In this document: in pieces, positions 1 to 13,039 of the stretch
How positions within the stretch are numbered: the stretch's first letter is position 1
Layout of the letters: each line of letters begins with the position of its first letter
NCBI GenBank assembly: GCA_028023455.1
Contig: JAQFVV010012511.1
Location: forward strand, 2,042,165 to 2,106,164
Direction of reading: 5' to 3'
Source of the DNA: Epiperipatus broadwayi
Taxonomy: Eukaryota; Onychophora; Udeonychophora; Euonychophora; Peripatidae
DNA length: 64,000 nt
The notes under the pieces: generated by a model
Seen by the model: the letters and a program-made list of their open reading frames with translations, nothing else
Told to the model about the DNA's origin: nothing
Database searches by the model: none
Made by a program: the position numbers and the translations under genes

Positions 1-1060
1 AGAATGTTATATAGTATGTATGTAATCAGATGTTGGTTGCTTAATAAGTCATGTGATATTTGAGCATCCAATGAGAGATTGTGCCTAATAGTTTTATTTA
101 GTTGATTAAATTGACTTTTACTTTACTCAGCTAAAAATTGATCCAGAAATCTCTTTAACCTTTTATCATACCATTTTTCTAAACTCCACAGATAATAATT
201 TATATAGATATATTAAAAAAAAAAAAACTTCCCAATTTTTAGCATCTTTTAATTATTTTTAAAAGCATTTGCTGAAGAAAGTCAGCGATCATTTTTTTCA
301 AATTATTTCCACTTTAAATCTATTAATTTTAATCAATGAGTAAAACAATTATTTTTAATTTTTTTTTATATATAACATTAACATTACATTAGTATAATTT
401 TAATATTGCTAAAATAAATTCGAATAAATTTTTATTATTATGAATGAGAGTATTTAATCACTTTTTATTAGCTTATTGTAAAAATAAGATATAAAACATT
501 ATATATAATATCTGTATTCTGAACTATTAGCTAAGATACTACAAGGCTTACTGGATCAGTTTCAACATGTTTTATCAATTTTGTCAAGTCACAAATATTA
601 CTAAACACAAATTAGAATAGGTTTGAGTCTTATTTCTATTAAGCAGATTTTATTTGTTTCACTTTAAAGTATGAAAGATGGAACACATATAATTATTAAA
701 TGTGATGCTTTTTATAGTTAATAAGCACACATATAATTATATAACATCTTCCAAGAAGATTTCATTATACTACACTAGAGCCATTTATTATAAACCTGAC
801 TAATTAATGAATGTCAGATTACACTATTCAAGGTAATACCTAGTATGAAGTAAACTATTCTTGGATGCATTTGAGTACACTGAGAAATTATGTGATATTG
901 TTAGTATATTTAATATCTTATAAAGACAATGAGTTAATTACGAATAGTTAAATTCTTTTATTCATAACTATATTAGATGATATTGTTCTGCAATATATTT
1001 ACTATATAATTAGTTATATATTTTTCTTCTTCTTCCCTTTCTTATTATTGATTTCTATTT
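1..1060. other. AT-rich DNA, no gene seen
   Basis: Only short, stop-rich frames with no recognisable protein, and no clear repeat boundaries. Poly-A and poly-T runs are common. Confidence 0.6.
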
Positions 1061-1070
1061 TAAAATATAC

Positions 1071-1292
1071 CATTTACTCTTTCTTAAACACTTTATCAAT
1101 ACTCTTTATTTAAATCAAAACTAATAGTTTGTTTATTTTGTGTATTTAATTATGTACATGAATATGTGTATAGGTGTATTAATTATATAGTTATATATTT
1201 GGATATTGTAGCTCTGATGATGACTGCAGGACAGTTGAAACTGTTACTTTTGATTTAAATAAATAGTATTGATATTAAGAAAGTGTAAATAG
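1071..1292. repeat. Inverted repeat with a CTGATGA...GAAAC module
   Basis: The left arm (1071-1130) and right arm (1238-1292) are imperfect inverted copies of each other, both containing TTTATTTAAATCAAAA and a diverged CTTTCTTAA-type block. Next to the right arm, on the + strand, are CTGATGA (1214-1220) and GAAAC (1237-1241), separated by a GACTG/CAGTT hairpin with a 5-nt loop. The spacing resembles the catalytic core of a hammerhead ribozyme. Helix I and the cleavage triplet do not form convincingly, so this may be a decayed relative of the better copies elsewhere in the window, or coincidence. Confidence 0.4.
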
Positions 1293-1299
1293 TATGTTA

Positions 1300-1760
1300 A
1301 TTAGTTATATTATATTGTAACAGTCAAATATGTACATTCGCATAACAAAATCTAGAACTTTAGTAAATCAACTCAAGGCCAACCAGAATACGGTGGTGAA
1401 ACCACAGTTCTGATATAGTCCTAGTTCCTTTACTATTGCTCAGAGATTTACCACCTTACAGATTGACACATATGAGGCCACAGCAGTATTCTCCTTTATC
1501 ACATGCTGGCATTAGAACATTAGTAAAGCAGAGACTATGGGGAAAGTTGATATTCTAACTAGTACACCTATATAGATATTGTGTGGCTAGGATATATTAA
1601 ATAAGGAAGTGATTCTTAATAACTAATAATAAATAATAAATAATGACTTAATGATGAGCAACATTGAGACATGACACAGTAGTTAAATTTAAAATTAATT
1701 TAATAAAAGTTAAATATTGAAATTATAAATGAAATAATAAATACAATGCCTATATGCATT
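1300..1760. other. No gene seen; GC-richer patch at 1370-1560
   Basis: A stretch of about 190 bases is less AT-rich than its surroundings and has no open frame or recognisable motif. It may be a worn-out transposon fragment. Confidence 0.4.
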
Positions 1761-1767
1761 GTCTCAC

Positions 1768-2100
1768 TCACAGGTGATTAAGGGATACAGTTTAATTTAA
1801 GTTTTGGGTTCACATGCAGGTGATGGTTTTGTAAATACAATTCTTTATGGCTGAGTTATACATAGCTTGATTTACATATATATGTGGAGAGTAAAATTAC
1901 TCACAGGTGATATTAAATTTCTAGTTACAAATTATTTGATTTATCATATATATGTATATCATTCGCAGGTGATGATTTTAGGTATAAGCATTTCCGGTTT
2001 ATATATAGCATTTCTAATCACTCGCAGGTGATTGTAGTTTTTAGGTTACAAATACTTTTAATTTATTTAGCTATATATCTATCTCTCACAGGTGATGAAG
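1768..2100 (+). repeat. Degenerate array with six CAGGTGAT cores
   Basis: The 6-mer CAGGTG, always followed by AT, begins at 1771, 1817, 1904, 1966, 2025 and 2089. The last three intervals are 62, 59 and 64 bp. Most cores are preceded by TCACT, CTCA or TTCG-like bases. Some units share downstream text such as TTAGGTTACAAAT and an ATATAT block. This looks like an old tandem repeat of about 60 bp in which the core has stayed intact while the spacers drifted. CAGGTG is also a class of E-box recognised by bHLH and zinc-finger repressors, so a regulatory reading is possible but not shown. Confidence 0.6.
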
Positions 2101-2404
2101 AAATTATAGGTTGGAATTTACATTTTCATGATCCTTAATATTACTTTATAAATTTAGTGAATTTACTCATGACTATCTATGCCTAGTTTATGCTATATAA
2201 CAGGATCTAGATTTGCTTTAGAGCTAGTAGAAGTGATTATAAACATTTATAAAGAACATAATATTTTATTAAGCATGAATATTTAATATATTCTCTATAT
2301 AGCTAATATGCCTATGAAATTAGATTCAAACTCAGATCAAAGCTGAAAAATACAATTATTATGGCAGTCAGACTTCAGATACCAGGGCGTATAGAAAATA
2401 TACA

Positions 2405-2735
2405 ATTCTATGTCCCTGCATCTTGTATGTGTACCTTTTTCATGGGATTTGTACCAAGTAACCGGTTCCCTTTTACCAAACTCATTGCTGTGGAAATAGA
2501 AGACATTTTAGTCTGGATGATCAAACAACTAATATAAGTGGGGAGTCTCATGCTCCATTCCTGAGGATGCAGAATGGGGAGGTGCGAACCCATCCACCAT
2601 CTGGAGAAGGTAGTTGTCCGAACTAAGAGTAATGGTGTAGCCCTAACACATATGCCCATTAAAGAATACAGCAACAAGTGAGTACACCAGTGTTTCTTAA
2701 GGACACATACAGTGTTTCTTAAGGACACATATGCA
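2405..2735 (-). repeat. Candidate tRNA-derived SINE with a terminal 22-bp duplication
   Basis: This island is clearly richer in GC than its flanks. On the - strand, GGGTTCGCACC at 2591-2581 fits the polymerase III box B consensus (GGTTCGANNCC). A convincing box A is not visible. A 123-codon open frame on the - strand matches nothing I recognise and is probably incidental. At 2689-2732 a 22-bp unit is repeated twice in tandem with one difference. No target duplication was found. Confidence 0.35.
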
Positions 2736-2799
2736 CCACTGACAACATTATTATATAATAAAGTTAAAATGCTAAACAATAGTTTCCTTCATGAAACTA

Positions 2800-3890
2800 C
2801 CCATGTATCAGTTCATGAGATAGCATCTATAATCATGCTATTAAGGAAAGATTAGGAATCTAATTTGTAAAGCTATCTATATAGGCATTTATAATTCTAG
2901 GGAGGATTACAGCATATTATGGAAAATTACAATATAGAGTTATAGATTTGTGCTATATGTTATCACTTCAACTGAATATTACTTGAATATTATATTTAAA
3001 ACAAATCTATTTTAAAGTAGTGGTAAGATTGTAATTCTATTTTAAATAAGACATTTTATCCATTTCAAAACAGAGTTTCGGTTTGTGCATTAATACACAC
3101 AAAATTACATATATATATATACGCGTGAGAATATATAATGAGTTCTCACTAATGATTTAACTAAGAGTAAAACCCAGTTTTGAATAAATATAGCATAAAC
3201 AAATACATAATTGAAAATAATACGGTTTGGCATAGATTTAACTAAATTAAATGTAAGATTTAAAATAAGATAAGATTTCATGTAAGTGAAATCTGAAATT
3301 TGGCTTTGTTTTAGCATAGTTTAAAATGGAACTTATACGATATTAGCTGAGATTTGATTGATTCAGTTTAAGATAATTTTAAGTTGTTTAAGGGAATTAA
3401 CTAAGGCAAATATTATCATTAACTTAAAATATGCAAAATAACTTAGAAACATAATTATTATTTTAAAATAGATTATTTCAATAATACATAATAAAAGTTA
3501 TACTAAAATATTTAAAAACAATTGATTTTAGCAAGTCAAGACTAAATAACTTTTAATAATTCAGAATAGAATGAATATGTAAAACTAAATCAATCATAAA
3601 TAAGTTCAGCAAGTAAACCAATAAATAAAGAAATCATATCAACAAATGAAATGTATTATTAATGCAAGTAATTCAGATAAGAAATCATAAAGCAGTTACA
3701 TCAGTAAATCTGGTATTAAGAATAATAAATCAGTTGACGAATCAGACAATAATAAATCATAAATCAGGAAAGATTTTAGGATTGAAATAAAATAAAATTA
3801 CATTTAAGAAATAAGTTTAGTTTACATTATTATTATTAAGGCCATAGATTTAGATTGCTAGCTTATAAGAATTAGTTGACTTTAGTTGAA
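2800..3890. other. AT-rich DNA; AATCA-rich stretch at 3590-3770
   Basis: No gene is seen. Between about 3590 and 3770, AATCA and AATCAG recur many times (for example AAATCATAAATCAGG), as in a very degenerate simple repeat. Confidence 0.4.
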
Positions 3891-3899
3891 AGGCTTTAA

Positions 3900-4270
3900 A
3901 ATTGAAGGAGTTTATTACCATTTTCTTCTTTTCTGCTGGCAGGCTGTTTAATCATTAAGGAACTTCTTTAGGTGGTGGCAGCTTTTACCGCATTATTTCC
4001 CGCATCAGGTAACTTTCTACTGAGGTCTGGAAGGCAAAGAAATTGGCCTTCTACCCCGACATCATTATCATCAATTTTGCAAGTACTTTGTTAAAATATA
4101 ATGCTAGAATGAATGCTTCAATGATGGATGCCAAGGCTTATATATTAGCTTACCCCCCTCTCCCTTGTTACATTATTTTTAGATTCGCTTTTCCAGCTTT
4201 CTCACTACCTCAAAAAAAATCGCGGAAACCTGCTGTGATTGGTTTTCTTTTAGGTCAGTTTTAACCTCGG
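3900..4270 (+). other. GC-richer island with a short open frame
   Basis: Compared with the neighbours this stretch is GC-rich. It holds a 73-codon frame (4043-4264) of no recognisable family, a GATTGG/CCAAT-type sequence near 4238 and a CAG/GTAACT donor-like site near 4010. It could be a regulatory region, a small exon or transposon debris. Nothing in the sequence decides between them. Confidence 0.25.
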
Positions 4271-4877
4271 TCACTCACGGTAATTTATTCATATTTCTAA
4301 TTTTAAATCTAATTTTAACCTTAAATTGAAACTAGGTCATTTTATAGTGAGAAGTTTTAACTTTAATGGAGCCATCCTTTCTAGAAAAACAAATCTAAAA
4401 GATGAAAAACATTTTGTTATATATGTAACTCGACCATTTAATTTAACGATATATGCAAAATTATATAATAATTTTAAATATTACTTTTTAGAATTAATAC
4501 TTTAAGTAAAGAAATTTTAATGTTTTAATCCTGTTAACATTATTAATTGTCGCATATATGTAGTCTTATGTTACACATACAACACATTTTCCATTTATTT
4601 ATTACCAGAAATATATATGTGCATATTTATGGAGATTTACACGTATAGATGCAATTTTGTACTATATGTTCAGATATAAACACATATACATGATTAACAT
4701 ATTTAGGTTTAAATTTAGCCTGTTTTTAACATAATATTAACATGATATACGAGGATTTGGTGATAGTTACATATATAGAAATACTACTATAGAATATAGT
4801 AGGTGAAACAGTAGGATTGACAAAGCTAACTGTTTCAATATGCACTTTTAATTTAATTAATAAGGTTTATATATATA

Positions 4878-5052
4878 AACAAAATACTTTTTGGGTTAAA
4901 CCATGTATTATTTTGTATTATTTCCCAATGTTTCAATAAAATAATACCTGCCATTGTCAAAGTCAAACTTTGACAATGGCAGATGTTATTTTATTGAAAC
5001 ATTGGGAAGTTATATAAAATAATACATGGTTTAACCTAAAAAGCACTTTGTT
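4878..5052. mobile_element. Long-TIR MITE, Tc1/mariner-like, 175 bp
   Basis: The element is almost entirely palindromic. The left arm (from 4878, beginning AACAAAATACTTTTT) and the right arm (ending at 5052) match over about 85 bp with only a few differences and a very small centre (AGTCAAACT). Each end abuts a TA dinucleotide (4876-4877 and 5053-5054). That fits the TA target duplication of Tc1/mariner elements. There is no coding capacity. Conservation of both arms suggests a fairly recent insertion. Confidence 0.75.
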
Positions 5053-5267
5053 TACATCATATAACCATGAAAACATAAAATATTATATATATGTGTGTGT
5101 CTGTGTGCAAATTAATTAAATTCCTACCTGACTATATTTTGTATGTGATTATTGATTGTGGCAAAAGCAATTCATTAATAATTATAAATTTTATAAACAA
5201 AATTCTTACACTTATATATAATAAATTATATAAAGTGGAATTTGTTATAGTTTCTGTTTATCAACAT

Positions 5268-5395
5268 TGTCTAGGGCAGTGGTAGAGGGCCAAACTCTGG
5301 AGTACAAGGCTTTTGGATCACTTCCAGTGCTGACACTTCTGGTGCTTAAACGTCTTATGAATTCTCAAACAATAAAGCCATTTATTATTATTTTT
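5268..5395 (+). repeat. tRNA-derived SINE fragment, family A
   Basis: GGCAGTGGTAGAG resembles a box A. It is followed by a body shared with copies at 11.3-11.5 kb (CACTTCCAGTGCT..., then CTTATGAATTCTCAA, CAATAAAGCC). The box B is eroded. The copies share this body in the same orientation with many point differences, as expected for an old SINE family. Confidence 0.55.
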
Positions 5396-5399
5396 ATTT

Positions 5400-8300
5400 A
5401 ACAATTGTATGTATTTATGTATTTAATGTTTAACATTAAAAATTAAATCAAATAAAATTTGCTTTATACAAATAAGATTTAAATTTATTCTGATTTATGA
5501 TTAGAGTTGTTTAGAATTGAGCATGCTGATGAAAGGATTTTATCTTCAACTACTTTTTGAGGCTTGATATTGTCAACATTTACAATTCAAAATTTAGCTT
5601 TATAAGCTCTTATATCTTGCTTTTACCATTAGAATATAGAAACATTTAAATATTTTTATTCGTTGAAATGTAGAAGGTTAATTAATTCTTAGTTTGTTAA
5701 TATTTTTGTAAATAAATCTTTGGTTTTTATTATGTACAGCTTGTACATTATGATATGACTGAATAAATATAGTATCATTCAATATAATGTTAATTTAGAA
5801 GCTACTAAAATTGATTGTATATTAATTATTTACATACATGGCTGCTTTGTTTGTAAGTGATGTAATTCTTAACTATGGGATCTGATAATTTTTCATATTA
5901 AATAAGCTGTCATATCAATGGAAATTAGATACCCAATGTATATAGGCTTGAATTAAATTTGATACTACATTTTTATTTTGAACCATTTGAGCATCTTTTG
6001 TAATTGTCATTCTCAATAATGTACTCTATCTTTAGTCATATTTCTTCTAATAATAGCTATCAGATTTTCATTTCTTTGCAATATATTTAACTTTGAAGAT
6101 CTGCCTTCCTCATGTAAACCTCACACAAATTCATCAGATTTTTTTACACTCTATTGCATGACTAAAAAAGAACATAATAATATGTCAAATAAATGGATTA
6201 AAATAAAGCATATAATATATGTGTTTTAATGTGTATAATCATTGCAAAATTTCTCTTAAATTGCTTATTTTTGACTTTCTTAGTTTTTTGAGTTATAATG
6301 GTCATAATCATATATTAATGACTATTGCTACTAATGACAATGATGGTAACATTTTTATTACAATTAAACTGTATGTATGTTATGTTGCTTCATTTTGATG
6401 ACTACCACCTTATTAATATTTGCAAAGACATTTCTTTTATATAGATTATATATAATAATACAATTAAATGAATATAGTATAATTATTCTTAATTGCAGAC
6501 AATAGTTAATAACAAAATTTAGAAATATATTTATCTATCAATATTCATTACTTTATTTATTGTTTCGAACATTAAGGTTTTCAAATGTAAAAATAGAAGG
6601 CATTATTGACTAATAAAGATTTAAAATATGCCAAAGGAGTTGTTTGTGACACTAGTTAAAACAATAGATAAAATTGATAGACTAATTATTGCTTGGGAGT
6701 TAATATGTTTGATTACCAAGAAACTAACTGTGCTTTGATCCAGGAACTTTTCAATTTAAAATCTAACATGCTATCACTGAAATAAATGACCCAGGACTGA
6801 TAATTTGTTTTGGAAAACATGTAATGTACTGTATAGTTGTATCAGACTGATATTTGATTTAGAAATTTTTAGTCTTTAAGACCATCATGCGATAATCTGC
6901 ATATGATTCTGGGACAATTATAAGTGTTAAAATAGTTTGAAAACATCATGCTTAGCACATTGCCTATTACTTACAAGATTTCTTTTCAAGCTATGTGATA
7001 ATTTATAATAAGATGACAACTGAATTTAACTTTACTACTAATTTTTTTCATAATTGGACAACACTATATTTATTAACTTCAATATAATAATAGAAAGTAT
7101 TAAAAATATGATTGTGTATAATATACTTATTTTTTATTGTTATGAATAAATATTTAATTTTTTGCTGCAGATTATTTTTTAAAGAAAACAATGCATCAGG
7201 AGACTGAATATTTTAGACATTTTAAGTTAAACATATAGAAAATTTAAATCTATTTACTGTTACTTGACTGTGTAGGATTAACATTATTTATTTAATTATA
7301 AATAATTATTTGTAATTTATTATTTATAAATAAATAAATCATTTATATAGTAAAACTGTACTTTTCAAATGCTCTTAGTTTTAAATCAATATTGATTATT
7401 TTATAATTATGTCTCATAAATAAAGCATGTATTTATGAGTAATTCATACTAGGCAGTCCATGTGATATTTTATAGTTGAGCTTCCAAAAATAATTTGTTT
7501 ATTCCAAATAATTCAACTATGAGTAAGATATATATAATTTTTCTTTTTTAATTCTGAAAATATGAAAGAAATAAAATATTTATTGATTGATAAACAAATC
7601 AGAAAGCAGGCTGATAATTATTTTATAGGTTGGGTGGAGAGAAGAATTACAAGACATCTTGTAGTTTGCTTTACTGTCATTTTGAATATTTCTTAGTCAA
7701 ATGTCTAAATATAGGTTGCAGTATTAAAAGTTTGAACAATATTGACCTTATAATACTATGCATTATAAGGTAATTTCAAAATATTTTAACTATATTATAG
7801 ATATTATTTTAATATACACTTAAAAAATAATAAAATAGAGACCAGTTTAGTTTCCATTAACATTTTGAAATGTATGATGAATTCTATTCAGCCTAGCATT
7901 GTAATAGAATGATCGCCTCAAGAAATAAATGTTTCTAGACTAAAAAATGTCTCAGTTTGGGCAATTGAGTACAACTTTTGTACTTAATATGCTTTTCAAA
8001 TACTCAAAAATCACAAGATCTCTATAGAAAAACCATACAATTATATATTTATTTATATACTAGATAATGTTTAGTACTGTTATAATATATAATGCTTAAA
8101 TTTGGATGATCTAGTTACTGAATAATATCACATAGAAGAAACCAATAAAAAATTATCCATAAAGAAATAAACTATATATATTCATTAATAATTTATGGCA
8201 AAATATGTTTTTAGCTAACAAAACAATACTCAAAGTAATTCATAGGAAATTGATTGATAGTGACATAGGCCAAATCCAAAATGAATAATACTTATTTCAT

Positions 8301-8970
8301 ATTTTGAATTGAAAATAGTTTACTTTGTTAAAAAAAAAAATTGCTAAATTATAAAAAAAGTAATCCACACCAATCTTAATAGCAACAATAAATTATAAAA
8401 TGCTATTAACAAATATTTTTTTATTATTAATTTTAAAATGAAAAACTCATATTTATAATGTTTTAAGGTTGTGATGAATACTAAAACTTCAACGTATTTA
8501 TTGTATTTATTTTTGAATAAAAAGGGTAAGATGTATATTATACAAAATATATGCAAGCAATAAATGTAGGCAGTCTTTAATTTCATATTGTCATATTTTC
8601 AGACTGCACCATTTAGTGATGCTTTAACATATAAGTCATGAGAATCTCAATTACATTCACTTAATCAATTGGCACAGCTTTATCATTTTTTAATCAGCAG
8701 TTATTAGTTATGATAATTGTATTAACTATTGAGAAAGAAGCTCTATTGTAGTGTAATATGTGATGAAAAGAGAGTATTAGCATTTTTGCATTAACAAATT
8801 CTCTTGGGACACTATATTAATATACAGCCTTATAATAATGCCAGTCTTTCATTCAGAATAATAATAAAAAAATTTAAAGATGAAAATGTACTCCAGTTTT
8901 ATGATATGCATACAAAGAGTCAACTTATTTAATCAGGAATTTAATGGGAAAATTTACTAGCTAAATACAC
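5400..8970. other. AT-rich DNA, no gene seen
   Basis: Short stop-interrupted frames only, with no recognisable protein. A perfect-looking AT hairpin of TAAATAATTATT type lies near 7290-7345. An 80-codon frame on the - strand at 8344-8586 is low-complexity (Ile, Leu, Tyr, Lys) and is judged incidental. Confidence 0.5.
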
Positions 8971-8980
8971 TTCATTGACA

Positions 8981-9310
8981 TAAATTATTTTCAATGTGAG
9001 ATATTAAACAATACCTATTTCTTTGTATTTGGCATCATACTTGCATGTACTTTTATGTGGAGTATTTTTATTGCTTTCAATTACTTTGTTATATGGATTA
9101 CTTTTTTGTATTACTTTGCCTTTTAAATACCTATATTTTTGGTGTAAATTATTTTCAATGCAAAATATAAAAAAAGACCTATTCATTTTGCACATTCCTT
9201 ATGGATTGCAAGTTTTTTTATTGCTTTCATTCAAAATACCTATTGCCTTCAATTATTGTTTTATGGATTATGTTTTATATATAGTTTATTTTTATGGATT
9301 AGTTTTTCAT
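8981..9310. repeat. Imperfect tandem duplication, unit about 163 bp
   Basis: TAAATTATTTTCAATG occurs at 8981 and 9144, followed each time by ACCTATTC/ACCTATTT, then a GCA...CATTCCTT-like stretch and TTTTTATTGCTTTCA. The two units are about 163 bp apart and well diverged. Fragments such as TATGGATTA recur again near 9240-9300, so a partial third unit may exist. Open frames on both strands are by-products of the repeat. Confidence 0.55.
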
Positions 9311-9339
9311 TTGCATATTCTATGTAACAGTGGATAGAA

Positions 9340-11280
9340 CTAAATTTAAGTTGATTTCCTAATACAATAATACTATTTTTTAAAGACAAATTTGATGTTA
9401 AAAAGGAAGTTTATTTTTAATTAATATTATTAGAAATATTATCATATCTAATAAGCTAAAAAAAAAGGTTTTAGGTAGTATGGAATTTTTGGATAACATT
9501 AATAGAGCTATCTTAAAATATTACAAAAAACTTGTAAAGCAGATTACTTTTCTATGTGATTAATTGATAAGTGACATAGAGAAATAAAAATGAAAAATAC
9601 TACGACTTAATAGATTTTATAATAAATTTTTAAATGCAAGAATTTTATGATGATTATTTTGGAATTGAGAAATCAGTTTGAAAGAGCTAACTCTATATAA
9701 AGGAAACAGATACAAAGAGAACCATAGTTGGAGGCTTTTGAAATGTGAGTTTAAAAATCAGTAATAAAGATGAAGAAATTATAGTAGAAATATTAAAATG
9801 TAATTTTAGAATTAATGAAAGGATAAAAAATTGTGTAGAAGATAATTTCAATGAGTAAAATAAATGATTTTAAGGATGTTACAATGTGGAATAGTTATGA
9901 TATTTTGAAAACCAGAGCAAGGGGAAAGAATAGATGGAGAAAATGAGCTGAAGTAACGAATCTATCTTTGGGTAAATGATTACGATGCTAACTCTTAACT
10001 CTTAAGGGCAGGCCGAGATTTCATTGAGTCTTAATTGCACAATACTTCCAATAACAAATATCTTTTACTATTGATTATGAATTGCATTAATAAATACATT
10101 CTTAAAGATATATATATATAATTATTATCTATATACTTCCCATTGCTTTTAATATAAATAAATATCCATTATTTATTGAATAAATATAGAAAATACCTTT
10201 AAAAATTTTTGAAGTTTAAAATTTTCTCTTTATTATTTATTTTAGTTCTGGGTATTGTTATTGATTTTTTTTAAAAAATTTACATCTGTTTTGAATCAAT
10301 ATTAAAGAATTAGTAATTGATTATAAACATTTTTCACTTGACTGGATTCTGACCACCACATACCTACATATGCTTAATATTTTCTTGGCTTATTCAAAAC
10401 AAAATTATAACCTGCGGATAGTTTATATTCTTTATAAATGTATAAAATTTAATAAATCAGTAAAAATGATAAAAGAAATAAAATGTATTTTAAGTTGTAA
10501 GAAAAACTGCTGTTCATATATATATATAAAGGCAAAAGAGTTTCTAAATAGCTCATTGCAGATTAAAGACTTTTCTAATAACTTTCCAAAGAAGAGAAAT
10601 AAAGAAAAAAAAAAAGCATTCCTCATATGGTTAGCCAACTGCTGTTTATCTTTTCTTGTTTCACCGCTTAGGTAAGAATATTTAGACTACCATTTAAAAA
10701 AAAAACAATAGTTAGTTTGCTAACTGGGATATCTGTATCTAGATTCACGAAATATAAACTTTAAGCTTTCTTAATAATTGGTGTGGGGGGGGGGGGATGC
10801 ACCGCGCTAAGCATGCAGATGCACTAATATATATATATAAGGATGTGAAAATTTAGATTACATCCGATTATACAAGTAAAAAAAATATTAATCTAAAAAG
10901 TCATTTATTTCTCAACATATTAAATATTAATATTCATAAATCTATCTCATTATTTACTAGTTTTTCAAATCAATGCCATGAAAATTTCTATTGCTGACTC
11001 ATACACATATATATTCTTCATTTTATAAGTGAATATGAGAATTGAAAATATACCTTCAGCTATACATATTAAAATCATGGTAACAATGTAATTAAATACA
11101 GTATTTAATTTATATAAGCTAGAATTTTTGATCTTTATTTTGTTAAATTTTTGTAGAAGCTCATTCTTTAAAATTTCACAGAGACAATGCTTTCAAGTAT
11201 ATGTGAAGTTATTTTTCTATCTTTAGGATAAATTTCTTTCATTGATATTTTATTGTTTCATGTAAATATATATCATGGAT
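9340..11280. other. AT-rich DNA, no gene seen; poly-G tract
   Basis: No recognisable coding region. A run of about a dozen G lies near 10783-10796, followed by ATGCACCGCGC. Near 9860-9960 the + strand reads a basic Arg/Lys-rich stretch that faintly recalls the C-terminal part of a LINE, too weak to call. Confidence 0.4.
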
Positions 11281-11284
11281 TGAT

Positions 11285-11370
11285 AATCTGGAACTCCAAA
11301 GTCAGATCATAGATCCAGCTCTGGACTTTAGATGCTTGAAGATCTTATAAACTCTTAAGCAACAAACTAT
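11285..11370 (+). repeat. SINE fragment, family A, 5' part poor
   Basis: CCAGCTCTGGACTTTAGATG, then TGCTTGAAGATCTTATAAAC and TCTTAAGCAACAAAC, align with the bodies of the copies at 5.3 kb and immediately downstream. No target duplication is visible. Confidence 0.45.
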
Positions 11371-11384
11371 TCAATTATTCTTTG

Positions 11385-11520
11385 CCTTGTATAGCTTAGT
11401 ATTTTATAGAATCATAGATTTTGAAGCTCATGAAATATGGTTTGAAATTCTAGCTCTATTACTTCCAGTGCTTGAACTTCTTATAAAATCCCAAGTAATA
11501 AACCAATCTACGTTTGAACC
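11385..11520 (+). repeat. tRNA-derived SINE copy, family A
   Basis: GGTTTGAAATTCTAG is an eroded box B. It is followed by CTCTATTACTTCCAGTGCTT, then GAACTTCTTATAAAATCCCA and AGTAATAAACC. This matches the copy at 5.3 kb and follows another copy directly, giving a head-to-tail pair. A 60-codon frame across it is incidental. Confidence 0.5.
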
Positions 11521-11569
11521 TGATTTTAATTCTCATCATCAATTGCAAAGAAGAAATATTGGCATGTAG

Positions 11570-13030
11570 CATATTACACAACATTTACATTTTGAAATAA
11601 TTAATTAATGGACTCATGACTAGCAGTCACCACAAAACCTCTAAACAATCTATTCTGGTTCAATGACTTCAATGCATTGTTGGTCAGCATAGTAGCAGAA
11701 TGGCAGGTCTGAGCTTAAATTTGCAGAATCAATTCTCAGTTGAGTAATGTAAAAAACTAAGTTCAGGCTAACTGGATGCAATTCTTGAATGTTTATTCTG
11801 CCAATAATATATTCAACTATCACATAATTTCCTGAACAATTAATCATATGGTTATTATAATTTTACTAATTGCAATTTCTTTGAATACCATTTTTATCAA
11901 CTAAGTATCTAAACTGTATACTATTTTATTATGATCGGATAATTTTTATTTCACTTATATAAGTTATAATTTATTATATTAAAAACTTATAAAACTAAAC
12001 TTTATTTATTTGAAGAATATATGCTATATGGTATTTTACAAGTTTTTATGTAACTTAATTTTTTCATCAATTTTTTGAGGTATTTGAAAATGGTTTTAAT
12101 CTTATGACCTTAATTATATAGGCAATAATTTTATCCAAAAGAAATGAGATGGCACTACTAACAGACAGTTACAGTTTATTCTGATAGGTAGATTTCAATA
12201 ATCACTTAACCCATATTTAGTTATGTTTGATGTCTACACTAGCTAATGCAATGAAATATTAAAAAAACACCAATTTTTTTATTAGCTTGCACTTTTTTGT
12301 CTCCTAATTTTATTGCATTCAAAATATTTGGGCTGCTTTTAGAAAGTAATTTTAGTCAAGTGTTGGTTGGATGATCAGTAATTACATATTATCATTTCTA
12401 TTTGTTAAATTCTTCTATACATTATACATATAGCCTAATCTTGTGTGTTATATTAAGATAATTTAATATTTTATTATTGCTTATGTAAGAGAAAACAATC
12501 CAGAGACAGTATCTTCCATACAAAGATTAAAGTGTTTATCAGATTAAGAAAAAATTATCAAAAATACAATACATTTCAAAAGTAAACTTTATTTACAGAA
12601 GAAGCATAATACAAGGAAAACAGTAAATTGGGGAATTCAATTGGGAGCATATATGTAGCATCCCATGAGTTACAAAGATCACATTTGAGAAATTCAAGAA
12701 TACACAGGTTGAAGAAATTACACGACAAGAGAACATAGACAATAAGTCAAACTAAGTACATAGTTTCCATCATTGAATAATTAACATAAACAAGATGAGT
12801 ATAGATATTATATGGTAAATTAAATGGACAGATAGGCTTCAACATAAAAGGGGTTACAGAGTTCATCTAAGCCAAAGATAATCATATAACAATTCATATT
12901 AGGATCATACCAAGGATGAGAATGCAAAAAGGATGATTGTCATAATAAAAATAAATGAATTAGATAGGTCTGACAAAAAGGTCATCAAGTAACAACATGT
13001 TCAGGTGACTAACAAAACACACGAGTTAGA
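11570..13030. other. AT-rich DNA, no gene seen; purine-rich stretch
   Basis: The + strand from about 12480 to 13030 is noticeably purine-rich and less AT-rich than the surroundings. It may be the worn remains of a LINE, but no motif survives that would support this. Confidence 0.35.
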
Positions 13031-13039
13031 GAACAATCA

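Noticed and set aside
2408-2779. 123-codon open frame on the - strand
   Set aside because: It covers a SINE-like island with a box B motif and a 22-bp duplication. The translation matches no family I know, and the frame is likely incidental.
8344-8586. Small membrane protein
   Set aside because: The hydrophobic 80-codon frame is a result of AT-rich codons (Ile, Leu, Tyr, Phe). It has no start context, neighbours or homology to support a gene.
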